DNA of 64,000 nucleotides from Acanthosepion lycidas. Taxonomy: Eukaryota; Mollusca; Cephalopoda; Sepiida; Sepiidae. Where the stretch lies: assembly GCA_963932145.1 (NCBI GenBank), contig OZ010596.1:79530279-79594278 (forward strand). The letters run 5' to 3'. The position numbers and the translations under genes are program-made. Positions 63,829-64,000 of this stretch are shown here, piece after piece. The notes beneath the pieces were generated by a model, which was not told the DNA's origin, did not search any database, and was given only the letters and a program-made list of their open reading frames with translations. The number at the start of each line of letters is the position of its first letter. Within the stretch, counting starts at the first letter, position 1.

Positions 63829-64000
63829 GTAAGTCTTAATTAATTCTTCCTTTTTCAACAAACTCTACATGCTCAGAATTCTGTATTAAAAATAAGATAG
63901 ATTTAGAAGCCAACACAATTCTGAAAAGGCAACAGTTATAATTTTTCTCAGCTTGTCACAGAATTTGTGATCATGATCAATATGGATCAATTTTTTTTCA
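63829..64000 (+). other. Start of GCN1 intron 31
   Basis: AT-rich sequence running off the window; nothing recognised. Confidence 0.8.

Noticed and set aside
1..64000. Bacterial-type defence, secretion or biosynthetic cluster
   Set aside because: All gene-like content is either one intron-split eukaryotic gene or eukaryotic transposable elements; no operon-like run of ORFs exists.

Overview
The window is animal nuclear DNA. It is AT-rich and intron-rich, dense in microsatellites, and packed with SINEs, LINE and Penelope relics, Tc1/mariner elements and small fold-back elements. Repeat style, the transposase types and the divergence of the one host gene from human suggest a mollusc, most likely a coleoid cephalopod such as Octopus. 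That assignment is inference; no species marker is present.

The only host gene I can support is GCN1 (eIF2-alpha kinase activator, stalled/collided-ribosome sensor), on the plus strand from its ATG at 18773 to the right edge. I place 31 coding exons, all with consistent reading phase, joining to 4407 nt (1469 codons). Comparison with human GCN1 recalled from memory covers the N-terminal HEAT repeats and the start of the eEF3-like region. The C-terminal GCN2-binding domain lies beyond the window. One linking mini-exon (56785-56804, GC donor) is tentative.

Layout: 1-1650 is a decayed Penelope-like element (reverse transcriptase plus GIY-YIG endonuclease). 1650-4200 holds microsatellites, a Z-DNA-prone block and a 27-30 bp minisatellite. 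4200-5744 is a complete Tc1-like transposon with an open 327-codon transposase lacking its second catalytic Asp. 5745-18770 is intergenic: SINEs, LINE fragments, an RT-derived tandem array, fold-back elements and a 529-bp solo LTR. From 18773 onward GCN1 exons are separated by introns loaded with repeats, including a 5S rRNA/tRNA composite SINE family, hairpin MITEs with mariner-type ends, a deleted Jockey-like LINE, a DD37D (maT) transposase relic and a 24-bp pyrimidine minisatellite.

The strongest candidates for something new are: the composite 5S-tRNA SINE whose 3' stem-loop is shared with an unrelated SINE head and with the LINE in intron 22; hairpin MITEs resembling precursors of the primate miR-548 type; hammerhead-ribozyme-like cores in two retroelement tails; the overlapping uORF at the GCN1 start; and a Tc1 copy that looks young but is catalytically dead. 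I saw no bacterial-type defence system, CRISPR array or operon.
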